A stretch of DNA of 64,000 nucleotides from Microbacterium hydrothermale (GCF_004854025.1 NZ_STGM01000010.1:33300-97299); one strand, 5' to 3'; counted from the stretch's first letter, positions 16,133 to 24,764 are shown. Notes: generated by a model not told the origin, from the sequence alone. Program-made: numbers and translations.

Positions 16133-17592
16133 GCGGCATCCCTCTCGTCGCCGGTGTCGACTCATCGACCCAGTCCACGAAGGTCGAGCTGCGTCATCTC
16201 GACACCGGGAAAGTGTTCGCACGGGCGTCGAGCCCCCACCCCGCGGTCACGCCCCCGGTGAGCGAGCAGCATCCCGACGCGTGGTGGTCGGCGCTGGTCA
16301 CCGCGTTCCGCGACGCGCGGGAACAGGTTCCGGGTGGTCGGGTGCGCGCGGTGTCGATCGCGGCGCAGTGCCACGGGCTCGTCGCGCTCGACGAACGCGA
16401 CGAGGTCATCCGCCCGGCGAAGCTATGGAACGACACAACCTCCACCGCCGCACTGCGTGCACTGCGCGAACGCATCGGCACCGACACCCTGATCGACCGC
16501 GTGGGCACGTTGCCCACGGCGGCGTTCACGATCGGCAAGATCGCGTGGCTCGCGCAGCACGAGCCCGAGAACTTCCGGCGGATGCGTCGCATCCTGCTGC
16601 CGCACGACTACCTCACGTTCCGCCTCACCGGGCAGTACGTCACCGACCGCTCCGAGGCATCCGGCACCGGGTATTACGACGCCGACCGCGGCGAGTACCT
16701 GCCCGACTTCCTGCGTCACATCGACGCCGACATGCCGTGGGAGAGCATGCTCCCGCGGGTGGGGGCTCCCGCCGACGTCGCCGGCACCGTCACGCCCGCC
16801 GCGGCGGCCGCTCTCGGGCTCGACGTCGACATCGTGGTGGGAGTGGGCGGCGGAGATCAGCACGCCGCGGCTCTGGGCCTGGGAATGACCCCCGGCGACG
16901 TGGTGTACTCGATCGGCACGAGCGGCGTCGTGCTCACGCTCAGCCCGCACGCCGTGCGCGACACGAGCGGGTGGGTCGACGGTGTCGCCGACATGACCGA
17001 CGGCTTCCTGCCGCTGGTCTCGACGCTGAACGCCGCCAAGGTGACCGACACCTTCGCCCGCATCCTCGGCGTCTCGCACGACGAGCTCTCGCGCCTGGCT
17101 CTAGCGGCGTCGCCGGATCGGCCCGGCCCCGTGCTGGCACCGTTCTTCGAGGGCGAGCGCACCCCCGACCTCCCGGATGCCGTGGGCCTGCTCGCACGTC
17201 TAACCACCGACACCACGCGGGAAGAGGTCGCCCGCGCCGCCTACGAAGGGGTGCTGCTGGGGCTCGTACGGGGTCAGAGCGCCATCGAGCGGATGGGCGT
17301 GGACACCTCCGGTGACGTGATGGTCGTCGGTGGAGGTGCCCGTTCCGCGGCCACCTCGCAGCTGCTCGCCGACCTGCTCGGACGCGACGTGCAAACCGCC
17401 GACGTGCCCGAGGCGACCGCAACCGGCGCCGCCATCCAGGCGGCGGCGGTGGCGCGCGGAACGGACATCGTCGCGCAGCGTGACGCCTGGGCTCCCGCGC
17501 GACGTCTGCTCGCCTCGCCGCGAGACGGGGCGCGCGATCCGCGACCCGTCTACGAACGGGTCGCCGCGGTGCGCTCGCTGGACCGGCCGTGA
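16129..17592 (+). CDS. FGGY-family carbohydrate kinase (xylulokinase-like)
   Basis: A protein of 487 residues starting at GTG 16129 inside the upstream stop (GTGA). The N-lobe phosphate loop is GVDSSTQSTKVELR. The substrate region is AAQCHGLVALDERDEVIRPA followed by LWNDTTSTAALRAL. The C-lobe has VGVGGGDQHAAALGLG with the catalytic Asp, and the adenosine motif VVGGGARSAATSQLLADLLG. Length and motifs fit xylulokinases, but ribulokinase or erythritol-kinase relatives share these. It would phosphorylate the ketose formed by the dehydrogenases in the same operon. Confidence 0.88.
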   Translation: MSGIPLVAGVDSSTQSTKVELRHLDTGKVFARASSPHPAVTPPVSEQHPDAWWSALVTAFRDAREQVPGGRVRAVSIAAQCHGLVALDERDEVIRPAKLWNDTTSTAALRALRERIGTDTLIDRVGTLPTAAFTIGKIAWLAQHEPENFRRMRRILLPHDYLTFRLTGQYVTDRSEASGTGYYDADRGEYLPDFLRHIDADMPWESMLPRVGAPADVAGTVTPAAAAALGLDVDIVVGVGGGDQHAAALGLGMTPGDVVYSIGTSGVVLTLSPHAVRDTSGWVDGVADMTDGFLPLVSTLNAAKVTDTFARILGVSHDELSRLALAASPDRPGPVLAPFFEGERTPDLPDAVGLLARLTTDTTREEVARAAYEGVLLGLVRGQSAIERMGVDTSGDVMVVGGGARSAATSQLLADLLGRDVQTADVPEATATGAAIQAAAVARGTDIVAQRDAWAPARRLLASPRDGARDPRPVYERVAAVRSLDRP

Positions 17593-18266
17593 GCGTGGTC
17601 CTCGCGCCGTGGGGGCGCGTACTACGGGCGCACGGGCTGGCGGGCAGCCTCTTCGCGGTGAACGCCGCCGACCGCGTCGCCGCCGCACACGCCCTCGACG
17701 CGGAGGGGCTCGCCGTCCACGCGGACGTGATCCTCGATCGCGGTGGCGCGCACCGCGGCGTCGATCCCGCGCAGATCGAGCGAATCCGCGGCGACCTGCC
17801 GCACGCCCGCATCGACGTGCACCTCATCCTCGACGACGACACGCTCACGCGGACGGCGGAGATCGTCGCCGAGACGGTCGCCGTCAGCGAGCGCGTGCGC
17901 GCCGAGCGCCTCACGGTGTCGCGCGCCGTCCTGCGCGCGCATAGGGCGCCTCTGCAGGGCGCCCGCTCGCGCGGCCTCCCCGTCTGGTGCGAGGTCGTGC
18001 ACAACGACCACGAGGCCGCCACGGCCGCCGACGAAGACGCCGACGGGTGTCTCGTCATGCTCATCCGCCCCGGCACGACCGACCTCGCCGATTCCGGCGG
18101 TCTCGCGACGATCCGTTCGCTCCAGGGGCGCGTGCCCGTCGGGGTGGACGGCGGAGTGACCGAGGACCTCGCTCGCGTCTGCGCCGACGGGGGAGTCTCT
18201 CCCATCGTCTCGGGCCGCGCACTGCTCACCGCACAGCTGATTGGAGATCACACCCATGTCCATTGA
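17589..18266 (+). CDS. Ribulose-phosphate 3-epimerase-like TIM-barrel protein
   Basis: A protein of 225 residues, GTG start overlapping the kinase stop (GTGA). It keeps the scaffold of pentulose-phosphate 3-epimerases: LAVHADVILDRG near residue 41-52 (Rpe has HxDVMDG), RIDVHLILDDD near 74-84 (Rpe has DVHLM) and VGVDGGVTEDLARVCADGG near 185-203 (Rpe has VDGGV). The MDG element is changed to ILDRG. That removes one expected metal-site context, so specificity may differ from true Rpe. In the operon it could interconvert ribulose and xylulose phosphates, or allulose/tagatose-type phosphates. Confidence 0.68.
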   Translation: MSVVLAPWGRVLRAHGLAGSLFAVNAADRVAAAHALDAEGLAVHADVILDRGGAHRGVDPAQIERIRGDLPHARIDVHLILDDDTLTRTAEIVAETVAVSERVRAERLTVSRAVLRAHRAPLQGARSRGLPVWCEVVHNDHEAATAADEDADGCLVMLIRPGTTDLADSGGLATIRSLQGRVPVGVDGGVTEDLARVCADGGVSPIVSGRALLTAQLIGDHTHVH

Positions 18267-19290
18267 CACCCCCGACCGTATGCGCGCCAGCGTGCTGCTC
18301 GCTCAGAACGAACTCACCATCGAGGAGCGGGAGGTGCCGGCGCCGGGGCCGCACGAGGTCCTCGTCGAAGTCGCCGCCGTCGGCGTGTGCGGTTCCGATG
18401 TGCACTACTACCGGCACGGGCGCATCGGCGACTTCATCGTCGACCGGCCCATCGTCCTCGGTCACGAGCTGTCGGGACGCATCGTCGCCGTCGGTGAGGG
18501 CGTCGCCGGCGACCGCGTCGGGCAGCGGGTCGCGATCGAGCCCCAGAAGCCGTGCCACCGCTGCCGCCAGTGCCTCGCCGGACGGTACAACCTGTGCCCG
18601 TTCATGGAGTTCTACGCCACGCCCCCGATCGACGGCGCCTTCGCGGGCTACGTCACGATCGAGTCGTCGTTCGCCCACGCCGTGCCCGACGAACTCTCCG
18701 ACGAGGCCGCGGCCCTGCTCGAGCCGCTGTCGGTGGCCATCACGACCATGCGCAAGGCGCACATCGTCCCCGGCTCGCGCGTCCTGATTGCCGGCGCCGG
18801 CCCCATCGGGATCATCTGCGCGCAGGCCGCGCGCGCCTTCGGCGCGGCGGAGATCATCGTGAGCGACCTGGTGCCTGAGCGTCGCGAGCGCGCACTTGGC
18901 TACGGCGCCACGCGCGTCATCGATCCGGCCGTGACCGACGTCGCCACGGCCGGACTCGGCGTCGACGCCTTCATCGACGCGTCCGGGGCCCCGCGCGCGG
19001 TGTTCTCCGGGATCAAGGCCGTCGGCCCGGCGGGGTACGCCGTGCTGGTCGGTCTCGGCAACTCCGAGATGACCCTGCCCGTCGAGCACATCCAGAACCT
19101 CGAGATCTCGGTCACGGGAATCTTTCGCTACACCGACACCTGGCCCGCGGCGATTCACCTGGTCGCGACGGGACAGGTCGACCTGGACTCTTTGGTGACC
19201 GGCCGCTTCGATCTCGAACACGTCCGCGAGGCGCTGGACAGCGACCTCGACCCCGACAGCCTCAAGTCCATCGTCTACCCCCAGCGCTGA
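18256..19290 (+). CDS. Zinc-dependent sorbitol/xylitol dehydrogenase-like protein
   Basis: A protein of 344 residues of the medium-chain dehydrogenase family. Catalytic zinc ligands are Cys45 (GVCGSDVHYY), His70 and Glu71 (GHELSG). The structural zinc site is C100-x2-C103-x2-C106-x7-C114. The Rossmann loop is AGAGPIGIICAQAA. The GSDVHYYRHGRIG stretch is typical of polyol dehydrogenases (sorbitol, xylitol, L-arabinitol). The ATG at 18256 has GGAG nine bases upstream and overlaps the epimerase gene by 11 bases. It would oxidise the imported polyol to a ketose with NAD+. Confidence 0.92.
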   Translation: MSIDTPDRMRASVLLAQNELTIEEREVPAPGPHEVLVEVAAVGVCGSDVHYYRHGRIGDFIVDRPIVLGHELSGRIVAVGEGVAGDRVGQRVAIEPQKPCHRCRQCLAGRYNLCPFMEFYATPPIDGAFAGYVTIESSFAHAVPDELSDEAAALLEPLSVAITTMRKAHIVPGSRVLIAGAGPIGIICAQAARAFGAAEIIVSDLVPERRERALGYGATRVIDPAVTDVATAGLGVDAFIDASGAPRAVFSGIKAVGPAGYAVLVGLGNSEMTLPVEHIQNLEISVTGIFRYTDTWPAAIHLVATGQVDLDSLVTGRFDLEHVREALDSDLDPDSLKSIVYPQR

Positions 19291-19318
19291 CTGCGCCCTC
19301 GTTCAGAAAGGCATCCTC

Positions 19319-20083
19319 ATGACTACTCCCTTCAGCCTCGCCGGTCGCACGGCGATTGTCACCGGCGGCAACCAGGGGCTCGGGAAGGCCTTCGCCTTCG
19401 CGCTGGCCGAAGCCGGCGCCCGTGTCGCCATCGCCGGACGCAGCGCCGAACGCAACGCAGCCGTCGCCGCCGAGGCGCTCAAGGCCGGGCACCAATTCGT
19501 GACCATTACGGCCGACATCACCGACGACGCCCAGGTCGCCCGGATGACACAGGAGGCCCTCGACGGGCTGGGCGGGCGCATCGACATCCTCGTCAACAAC
19601 GCCGGCACCTGCTATCACAACGAGTCGTTCGCCGTCACTGACGAACAGTGGCAGAACGTGTGGGATCTGAACGTCCGCGCCCTGTGGAAGGCCAGTCTGT
19701 CGGTCGGGGCGCACATGCGCGATTCTGGCGGCGGGTCGATTGTGAACATCGGCAGCATGTCGGGGCTAATCGTGAACCGCCCGCAGTGGCAGCCCGCATA
19801 CAACGCATCCAAGGCCGCGGTGCATCACCTCACTAAGTCACTCGCGGTCGAGTGGGCTCCGCACAAGATCCGTGTCAATGCGCTAGCGCCCGGCTACGTC
19901 AAGACCGAGATGGCCCCGGTCGACCGGCCCGACTTCCAGCGATACTGGGTTGAGGATGCTCCGCAGCAGCGATTCGCCCTGCCCGAGGAGATTGCCCCAA
20001 GCGTGGTCTTCCTCGCCAGCGACGCCGCCTCCTTCATCACCGGATCGGTGCTGGTCGCCGACGGCGGCTACACCGCCGTCTGA
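19319..20083 (+). CDS. Short-chain dehydrogenase/reductase (SDR), polyol-type
   Basis: A protein of 254 residues with the classical SDR layout. The cofactor motif is TGGNQGLG at residues 15-22, then NNAG, the catalytic serine in NIGSMSG, and the YxxxK pair in PAYNASKAAVHHLTKSLA. The end TGSVLVADGGYTAV is the usual family C-terminus. Similar enzymes act on D-arabinitol, gluconate or sorbose. An AAAGG ribosome site lies upstream. It is part of the 11.7-21.1 kb operon with two zinc dehydrogenases, so the pathway probably handles more than one alcohol position or substrate. Confidence 0.92.
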   Translation: MTTPFSLAGRTAIVTGGNQGLGKAFAFALAEAGARVAIAGRSAERNAAVAAEALKAGHQFVTITADITDDAQVARMTQEALDGLGGRIDILVNNAGTCYHNESFAVTDEQWQNVWDLNVRALWKASLSVGAHMRDSGGGSIVNIGSMSGLIVNRPQWQPAYNASKAAVHHLTKSLAVEWAPHKIRVNALAPGYVKTEMAPVDRPDFQRYWVEDAPQQRFALPEEIAPSVVFLASDAASFITGSVLVADGGYTAV

Positions 20084-20105
20084 GCTCGAACGAAAGGACA
20101 CCGCC

Positions 20106-21131
20106 ATGACTGATATCCGTCGCGTCATCGTCACCGCCATTGACGACATCCGCCTCGAGGCAACACCCGCCCCCGCGGCCGGGGCCGGCGAGGTGGTGGT
20201 CCGCAGCACCGTGGTCGGCATCTGCGGCAGCGACATGCACGCCGCCCACGGGCGGCATCCATTCATGTCCCTTCCCTTCTGGCCCGGGCACGAGGTCGTC
20301 GGCGTCGTTACCGAGACGGGCAAGGGCGTGGATGCATCCCTGCACGGCCGGCGCGTGGTGATCGAGCCGAATCTAGCCTGCGGACACTGCGAGCAGTGCC
20401 GCGATGGGCGCTACAACATCTGCTCGACCCTCGACGTGTTTGGATGCCAAACACCCGGGGGGATGACCGACGCCTTCGCGATCGCCGCCGACCGCGTGAT
20501 CCCGCTGCCCGACGACCTCGACGACACATGGGCGGCGCTCATCGAGCCGTTGGCGACGCCGGTGCACGCGGTGCGGCGTGCGGGCGACCTCACGGGCAAG
20601 CGGGTGGTCGTCTTCGGTGCAGGTCCGATCGGGCTCTTCCTCACGGTGGCGGCTCTGGATGCTGGTGCGGAGCGCGTCGTCGTGGCCGATCTGCTGCCCT
20701 CCAAGCGGGAACGGGCCGAGCGCCTGGGCGCCGCGGGATCGTTCGACCCCACGACCGCGGACGCCGCGGACACGGCGCTTGAACTCCTCGGCGGCCAAGC
20801 GCACGTCGTTTTCGACGGTGTGTCGCGAGCGACGACGGTGGCACTTGCGGTCGAAATACTCGCCAAAGGGGGCAAGCTCATGACGGTGGGGGTGCCTGTC
20901 TCAGGCGAGACCGCTGTCCGGCTCGACCTGGTACAGGATCACGAGCTGGAGATCTACGGCAACCTCATGTACGTCCGTGAGGACGTACTGCACGCGATCG
21001 CCCTGCTCGGGCGCAAGCCGTTCTCCCTCGACGAGATCGTGACCGCCATTTTCCCTCTCGACGAGGCCGCACGCGCATTCGCCGCCTCCGACGATCCCGA
21101 GCAGGTGAAAGTCCTCGTCACCGTCCCCTGA
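20106..21131 (+). CDS. Zinc-binding medium-chain dehydrogenase (threonine/galactitol dehydrogenase-like)
   Basis: A protein of 341 residues. Catalytic zinc ligands are Cys40 (GICGSDMHAAHG), His62 and Glu63 (GHEVVG). The structural zinc cysteines are C92, C95, C98 and C106. The nucleotide-binding loop is VFGAGPIGLFLTVAA. The start MTDIRRV has AAAGGA before it, 22 bases after the SDR gene. It is clearly paralogous to the 18256-19290 enzyme but diverged, especially around the substrate pocket. It is the last gene of the operon, followed by a hairpin at 21197-21225. Confidence 0.92.
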   Translation: MTDIRRVIVTAIDDIRLEATPAPAAGAGEVVVRSTVVGICGSDMHAAHGRHPFMSLPFWPGHEVVGVVTETGKGVDASLHGRRVVIEPNLACGHCEQCRDGRYNICSTLDVFGCQTPGGMTDAFAIAADRVIPLPDDLDDTWAALIEPLATPVHAVRRAGDLTGKRVVVFGAGPIGLFLTVAALDAGAERVVVADLLPSKRERAERLGAAGSFDPTTADAADTALELLGGQAHVVFDGVSRATTVALAVEILAKGGKLMTVGVPVSGETAVRLDLVQDHELEIYGNLMYVREDVLHAIALLGRKPFSLDEIVTAIFPLDEAARAFAASDDPEQVKVLVTVP

Positions 21132-21196
21132 CGCTGGCGTCTGGCGATGCGGCGACGACCTTTCTGAGAGGACTGCCGCAACGCTTACCCCGCGAG

Positions 21197-21225
21197 TGCC
21201 CCAGCCGTCATCCGCGTCTGGGGCA
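21197..21225 (+). terminator. Likely terminator of the polyol operon
   Basis: A perfect 8-base stem (TGCCCCAG / CTGGGGCA) with a 13-base loop, 65 bases after the last stop of the operon. The trailing sequence is TTCGCC rather than a T run, as is common in high-GC actinobacteria. Confidence 0.55.
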
Positions 21226-21334
21226 TTCGCCATCTCGTCGCGCTGCACCCGGTGGCTTTGGCTGACGGCGAGGCCGTCAAGCTGATGCCCACCGACGGTC
21301 GTGTTCAGGCCGCCATCGATGATTCGAGACGCGC

Positions 21335-21405
21335 CGATAATAGATATTATGTCAGAGTTGGGTTGGAGCGGAGTCTGCAAGCGACAACGATAATAGTTCG
21401 CAGAC
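21335..21405. repeat. Short direct and inverted repeats in an AT-rich pocket
   Basis: In the 300-base gap after the polyol operon, the 9-mer CGATAATAG occurs twice (21335-21343 and 21388-21396). The second copy lies inside an inverted repeat GTCTGC (21373-21378) / GCAGAC (21400-21405). The pocket is noticeably richer in A and T than its surroundings and follows directly after the terminator. It could be a regulatory site or a scar at the edge of the hypothetical-gene block. I cannot assign a function. Confidence 0.35.
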
Positions 21406-21434
21406 CCGCCCAGGCGTGCGCTGTGAGCCGAGCG

Positions 21435-22139
21435 TCACCGCGGAACGTAATCCGGATACTCCTGCGTCCAATCCCGCCTGACCACCACTCGGCTTATGTC
21501 GTCGGCACTCATCCCTAGATTCAGCATCTCCACAAGCTGCGTCGCGTTCCCGCGATGCATGTCGACGATCTCTCCCCAGTTCGTCATGAGCGCTCGATTG
21601 TCTTCGTCGAGAATGTACAAGATCTCCAAGTCACCGAACGCGGCTGACCATTCCCCGGATGCGGGGGTCGTCGACCTGATGCGGAGCATGATGCTGGGCG
21701 CGTCAATTTCCATGACCGATAACTGACGGATATTGGCGTCTAGGAGCAGCGACGGGCTCTCGCACGTCAGCACGAGATGACCGTTGTCTATGCCGGACGG
21801 GCGCAGATCCTCTACCCGACTGTGGGCTTCGGGAGGAATCATTGCCGAGGCCTTCGGGCCCATGAAGGCGATGTTGCCGCTGTCCTTCGCGTGGGCGAGC
21901 ACGGATACCGGCCGGGGCCCGAGCTCGTATCCCAGCTCGGCCGCCGCGAGGTGCAGTAACGCGGCTGCTTCGACGCAAGCCGGCACACTCCCGAAGACGT
22001 CTCCGATCGCGATGACTGCCTCCTGCAGCATCTCGATTGGCGCAGGATCTGTGGGCGTCCAAGCCACCGCATCGAGACGTTTGCCGACGGCTCGCTCCTT
22101 CACTCGCCGGTTCGCTTTCAGACGCGCTGCTTTCCCCAT
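21435..22139 (-). CDS. Hypothetical protein
   Basis: A protein of 234 residues starting MGKAARLKANRRVKERAVG. This highly basic leader is seen at the N-terminus of many short actinobacterial proteins of unknown role. The middle is acidic and mixed alpha/beta, with GDLEILYILDEDNRALMTNW near the end. There is no signal, membrane segment or motif that I recognise. A start further upstream (22229) is open, but the ATG at 22139 matches the recurrent MGKA.RLK start. It is transcribed towards the sugar operon, divergent from the next hypothetical gene about 100 bases away. It may be part of the accessory block 21.4-24.4 kb. Confidence 0.65.
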   Translation of the reverse strand: MGKAARLKANRRVKERAVGKRLDAVAWTPTDPAPIEMLQEAVIAIGDVFGSVPACVEAAALLHLAAAELGYELGPRPVSVLAHAKDSGNIAFMGPKASAMIPPEAHSRVEDLRPSGIDNGHLVLTCESPSLLLDANIRQLSVMEIDAPSIMLRIRSTTPASGEWSAAFGDLEILYILDEDNRALMTNWGEIVDMHRGNATQLVEMLNLGMSADDISRVVVRRDWTQEYPDYVPR

Positions 22140-22241
22140 GGACCGAGGGTATCCACGCGAAACCGCGTCGGCGGAGTGCGCTTGCTCGAAGTGCACGGCC
22201 ACCATGTCGCGTGTCCGGGGGCACGACATACCCTGAGGTTC

Positions 22242-22775
22242 ATGACAGACGACGACACAAAGCCCTCCGACCGGCTGTACTACGGCATCGCTTCAATCCG
22301 AGGTTGGGACGAGGCTCTGCGGGAAGCGCACCACTATGGCGGGAACTACAACATCAGAATCGGGCGAGTGTTGTCCTCACTAATTCTCGGTGGCGGTGAA
22401 AATAGCGAGCCGGTCGCCGTTGGTGGCACCCTCGACGACCACGGCGACGGCCATCTGATTGTCATCTATCCCGATCTCGCCGTATTCGGGCGAGCACACA
22501 AGCTGACCGCCAACGGCGGGGAGATGACGGTTACCGTGCACTCCCTCGACGAGATCGACAGGCTGCAGGTGAGTACGGAGCACAACTACTACGACGGCAC
22601 GGCCAGTTACGCCCGCCACTCCGGGATCACCGTCGGGCTGACGCTCGACGGCGAAGAGCTCAAACTCATAGGCACGAGCTATTCGCAGAGCCCACTGTCA
22701 ACGAATGCTGCGGTGTTCGCCGCGCTTGAAGTGCTCCGCAAACGGCGCGCACGGCAGACTCAGGCGACGAGCTGA
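22242..22775 (+). CDS. Hypothetical protein
   Basis: A protein of 177 residues starting at ATG 22242 (MTDDDTKPSD). It appears to be all-beta to mixed alpha/beta: ENSEPVAVGGTLDDHGDGHL, IVIYPDLAVFG, YDGTASYARHSGITVGLTL and a C-terminal helix ending RKRRARQTQ. No known domain is recognised. The C-terminal end overlaps the convergent 22760-23227 gene by 16 bases. With the divergent 21435-22139 gene it forms the left half of a small block of unrecognised genes. Confidence 0.6.
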   Translation: MTDDDTKPSDRLYYGIASIRGWDEALREAHHYGGNYNIRIGRVLSSLILGGGENSEPVAVGGTLDDHGDGHLIVIYPDLAVFGRAHKLTANGGEMTVTVHSLDEIDRLQVSTEHNYYDGTASYARHSGITVGLTLDGEELKLIGTSYSQSPLSTNAAVFAALEVLRKRRARQTQATS

Positions 22776-23227
22776 CCGTCCGGGAGCGTCGGAGCGGTCG
22801 GAATCTCACCGCGCGCTGTCGCGCGGAACCAGAGATGCGCTCGTAGCGTCTTCCGCTCGGGGCGAGACATGCCGCGGTAGTCGACGAAACAGTGCGCAGG
22901 CGCGCGCACTTCGCCCTCCACGAGCGGGGCAGCCGAATCATCGACGACGTACCGGCCGCCCTCGACGACCTCCTCGACGGTCACCGCGTACACCGCGAGC
23001 GAGGGCCGGCTGGCGTTTCGAGTGTGCCAGTCTCGAGCGTCCTGCGGTGACGTGAGCGACGACCGCGCGAATGAGGGCATGTCCCGGTCGATCGTCGCCG
23101 GGCCGAAGGCGGTCGTCGCGATTTGATCCCCGTCGATCATCAGCTCCGTGATCTGACGATAGAGCTGCTCTTCCACCGCGCTCACGAGACTCTCCCCCTG
23201 GCGCAACTCGAGGTCGACGTCGGTCAT
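22760..23227 (-). CDS. Hypothetical protein, second gene of an overlapping pair
   Basis: A protein of 155 residues. An N-terminal acidic helix (VDLELRQGESLVSAVEEQLYRQI) leads into a beta-rich region with SPQDARDWHTRNASRPSLAVYAV and YVVDDSAAP, then APAHCFVDYRGMSR. The late segment PAHCFVDYRGMSRPERKTLR looks conserved in character (single Cys, His, Tyr, Arg). The ATG overlaps the stop of the 23224-24375 gene in ATGA, so the two are translated together. Partners of LPxGWxxGxG proteins in other genomes have a comparable size and end, but the family has no function that I know. Confidence 0.65.
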   Translation of the reverse strand: MTDVDLELRQGESLVSAVEEQLYRQITELMIDGDQIATTAFGPATIDRDMPSFARSSLTSPQDARDWHTRNASRPSLAVYAVTVEEVVEGGRYVVDDSAAPLVEGEVRAPAHCFVDYRGMSRPERKTLRAHLWFRATARGEIPTAPTLPDGQLVA

Positions 23228-24375
23228 TCCACCCCCCGGCGGGCAAAGTCGATCGCTTCAGCCAGATTTTTCGTCTCGAAGTGAACACCGCTGCGATCTG
23301 TCGGAGTCATCTCGAACAGCTCGAACAGGCCGTCGGCCAAGATCTCGACGCTGCGGACTCCGGCGGTGCTCGCCCACTCCAGGAGCACGCCACCCTCCGC
23401 GGTCGGGAAGAGTCCAGGAAGCGCGACGTCGGCACCGACCGCTCGCACAATCTCTTGCGCAGCCTCTAGTGCGACGAACGAGATCTGCTCGCCTTCGCCG
23501 TCTTCCCATCCGCTGGGCAACGCCGCGAACTCCGTCAGCCGCTTACCCGCCGGTGTCGCGTCAAACTCGACGAGTTCGACGATGTGCGTGCGCCAGAATC
23601 GCTGTGGCTCGCCGTTCTTCGACCGCAGCTCGCCCGTTACGCGGGTAAGTGGGCCCTCGTTGGCAGAGTTCAGCACGGCGCGCAAATCTTCCAGCAGCTC
23701 TGTATTCTCGCGATACCACCCGTGCACCTTGCCCTGGGCAGTGACAAGCTCGAACTTCGTCGAGTTCGCGTCGACAGCCGTGATTCGACCGACGAGGCTC
23801 TCGTCGCGCTTCTCGACCAGCGGGGCGATCGTCGGCGGTTCGGGCTCGGCGAAAAAGTCGGTCAGCATCAAGTCGGCGCGAGCCTCGCGGCGCGTCTCGA
23901 CGGTGATGACGGTCGGCGTTGCGTCCGCTGGGTCCGCGTAGAACTCGATCGACTGTCCGTTGACGAGCGACTCACCAATGTCGGCGATCTCCTCGCGCAC
24001 CTCGGCGACTAGTGCCGAGGGCACAGATGGTAGGTCCGGGAGCGGCGTGTGTGAGTAGGCGGCGAAGATCGTCGCGTCAGCGGCGTCTTGCGCCTCGACC
24101 TGGTACTGCACGTAGGTCGCATGTTGCTCGAACGCCAGGAGCACATCTGCGCTGCCCTCATCGATCTTCTCGATCGTCAGACCCACTCCGCCCGCGAAGT
24201 CGGCGGGCAGCTCGTCCTCGGGGTGATCGCGGCGCCACTCGAACTCCGCGAGCTTGCGGACCACGTCCTGGTAGCGCTGCAGCTCGATCAGTGAGTCGAC
24301 CGGCAGCCGGCCGCCTTCGAACCGGTCGCCCGTGAGACGGATGCGCTTGAAGCGTGGCCCCCCCAGGTCGTCCAT
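23224..24375 (-). CDS. Hypothetical protein with LPSGWEDGEG motif, first gene of an overlapping pair
   Basis: A protein of 383 residues. The N-terminal two thirds alternate short beta strands and acidic linkers, including a small-barrel-like segment SLVGRITAVDANSTKFEL. The C-terminal third begins with LTEFAALPSGWEDGEGEQIS and continues VALEAAQEIVRAVG and GGVLLEWASTAGVRSVEI. This pattern (LPxGWxxGxG, then a helix, then LEW) recurs in unnamed bacterial proteins usually paired with a second small gene, as here. No nuclease, ATPase or membrane motif is visible. The pair looks like an independent cassette, and a defence or toxin role is only a possibility. Confidence 0.68.
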   Translation of the reverse strand: MDDLGGPRFKRIRLTGDRFEGGRLPVDSLIELQRYQDVVRKLAEFEWRRDHPEDELPADFAGGVGLTIEKIDEGSADVLLAFEQHATYVQYQVEAQDAADATIFAAYSHTPLPDLPSVPSALVAEVREEIADIGESLVNGQSIEFYADPADATPTVITVETRREARADLMLTDFFAEPEPPTIAPLVEKRDESLVGRITAVDANSTKFELVTAQGKVHGWYRENTELLEDLRAVLNSANEGPLTRVTGELRSKNGEPQRFWRTHIVELVEFDATPAGKRLTEFAALPSGWEDGEGEQISFVALEAAQEIVRAVGADVALPGLFPTAEGGVLLEWASTAGVRSVEILADGLFELFEMTPTDRSGVHFETKNLAEAIDFARRGVE

Positions 24376-24764
24376 GTGGACATCGTACGGTCAACCCACC
24401 GACACGCACGAACCGCCCTGGGCGGCTACCCGACCGCAGCAATCTGCCCGCCCCCCCCCGATGCGGGGACGAGGCTCGAACGCTTCCGGCCCGTCCGGCT
24501 CGTCGAACCGCGTTCTGTGGGTGCTAAGAACGCCTCTTTCAGGTGATAGACCGATAGCGGATCATACGACACGGTAGGCAGCCCCCCCTGAAGACCTTGG
24601 GACGCGGCCACTCCCCCGCACCTTTGGCGGGTTTCCTGACGTATAGGGCATTCGCCGGTGAGGCGTCAATCCGCGTCGTTCGGTATTCGGTGCTAGTACG
24701 GTCACGTCTGCGGCCCCCGGCAGCGGAGGCGAAACCGTCTGCTGGGGTCCGCGCTTCCCGGTGT
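24376..24764. other. Intergenic stretch without recognisable genes
   Basis: About 390 bases between the hypothetical pair and the DUF7882-like gene. It contains a run of cytosines near 24450-24460 and scattered GC-rich inverted repeats such as GACGAG...CTCGTC near 24470-24510. Open frames here have poor codon use and no start signals. No tRNA cloverleaf could be fitted by eye. Promoter sequences for the leftward pair are expected near 24376-24430. Confidence 0.5.

Noticed and set aside
24376..24764. A tRNA or small RNA gene in the gap with the cytosine run
   Set aside because: No cloverleaf, no conserved T-loop in the right spacing and no clear promoter-terminator pair could be fitted.
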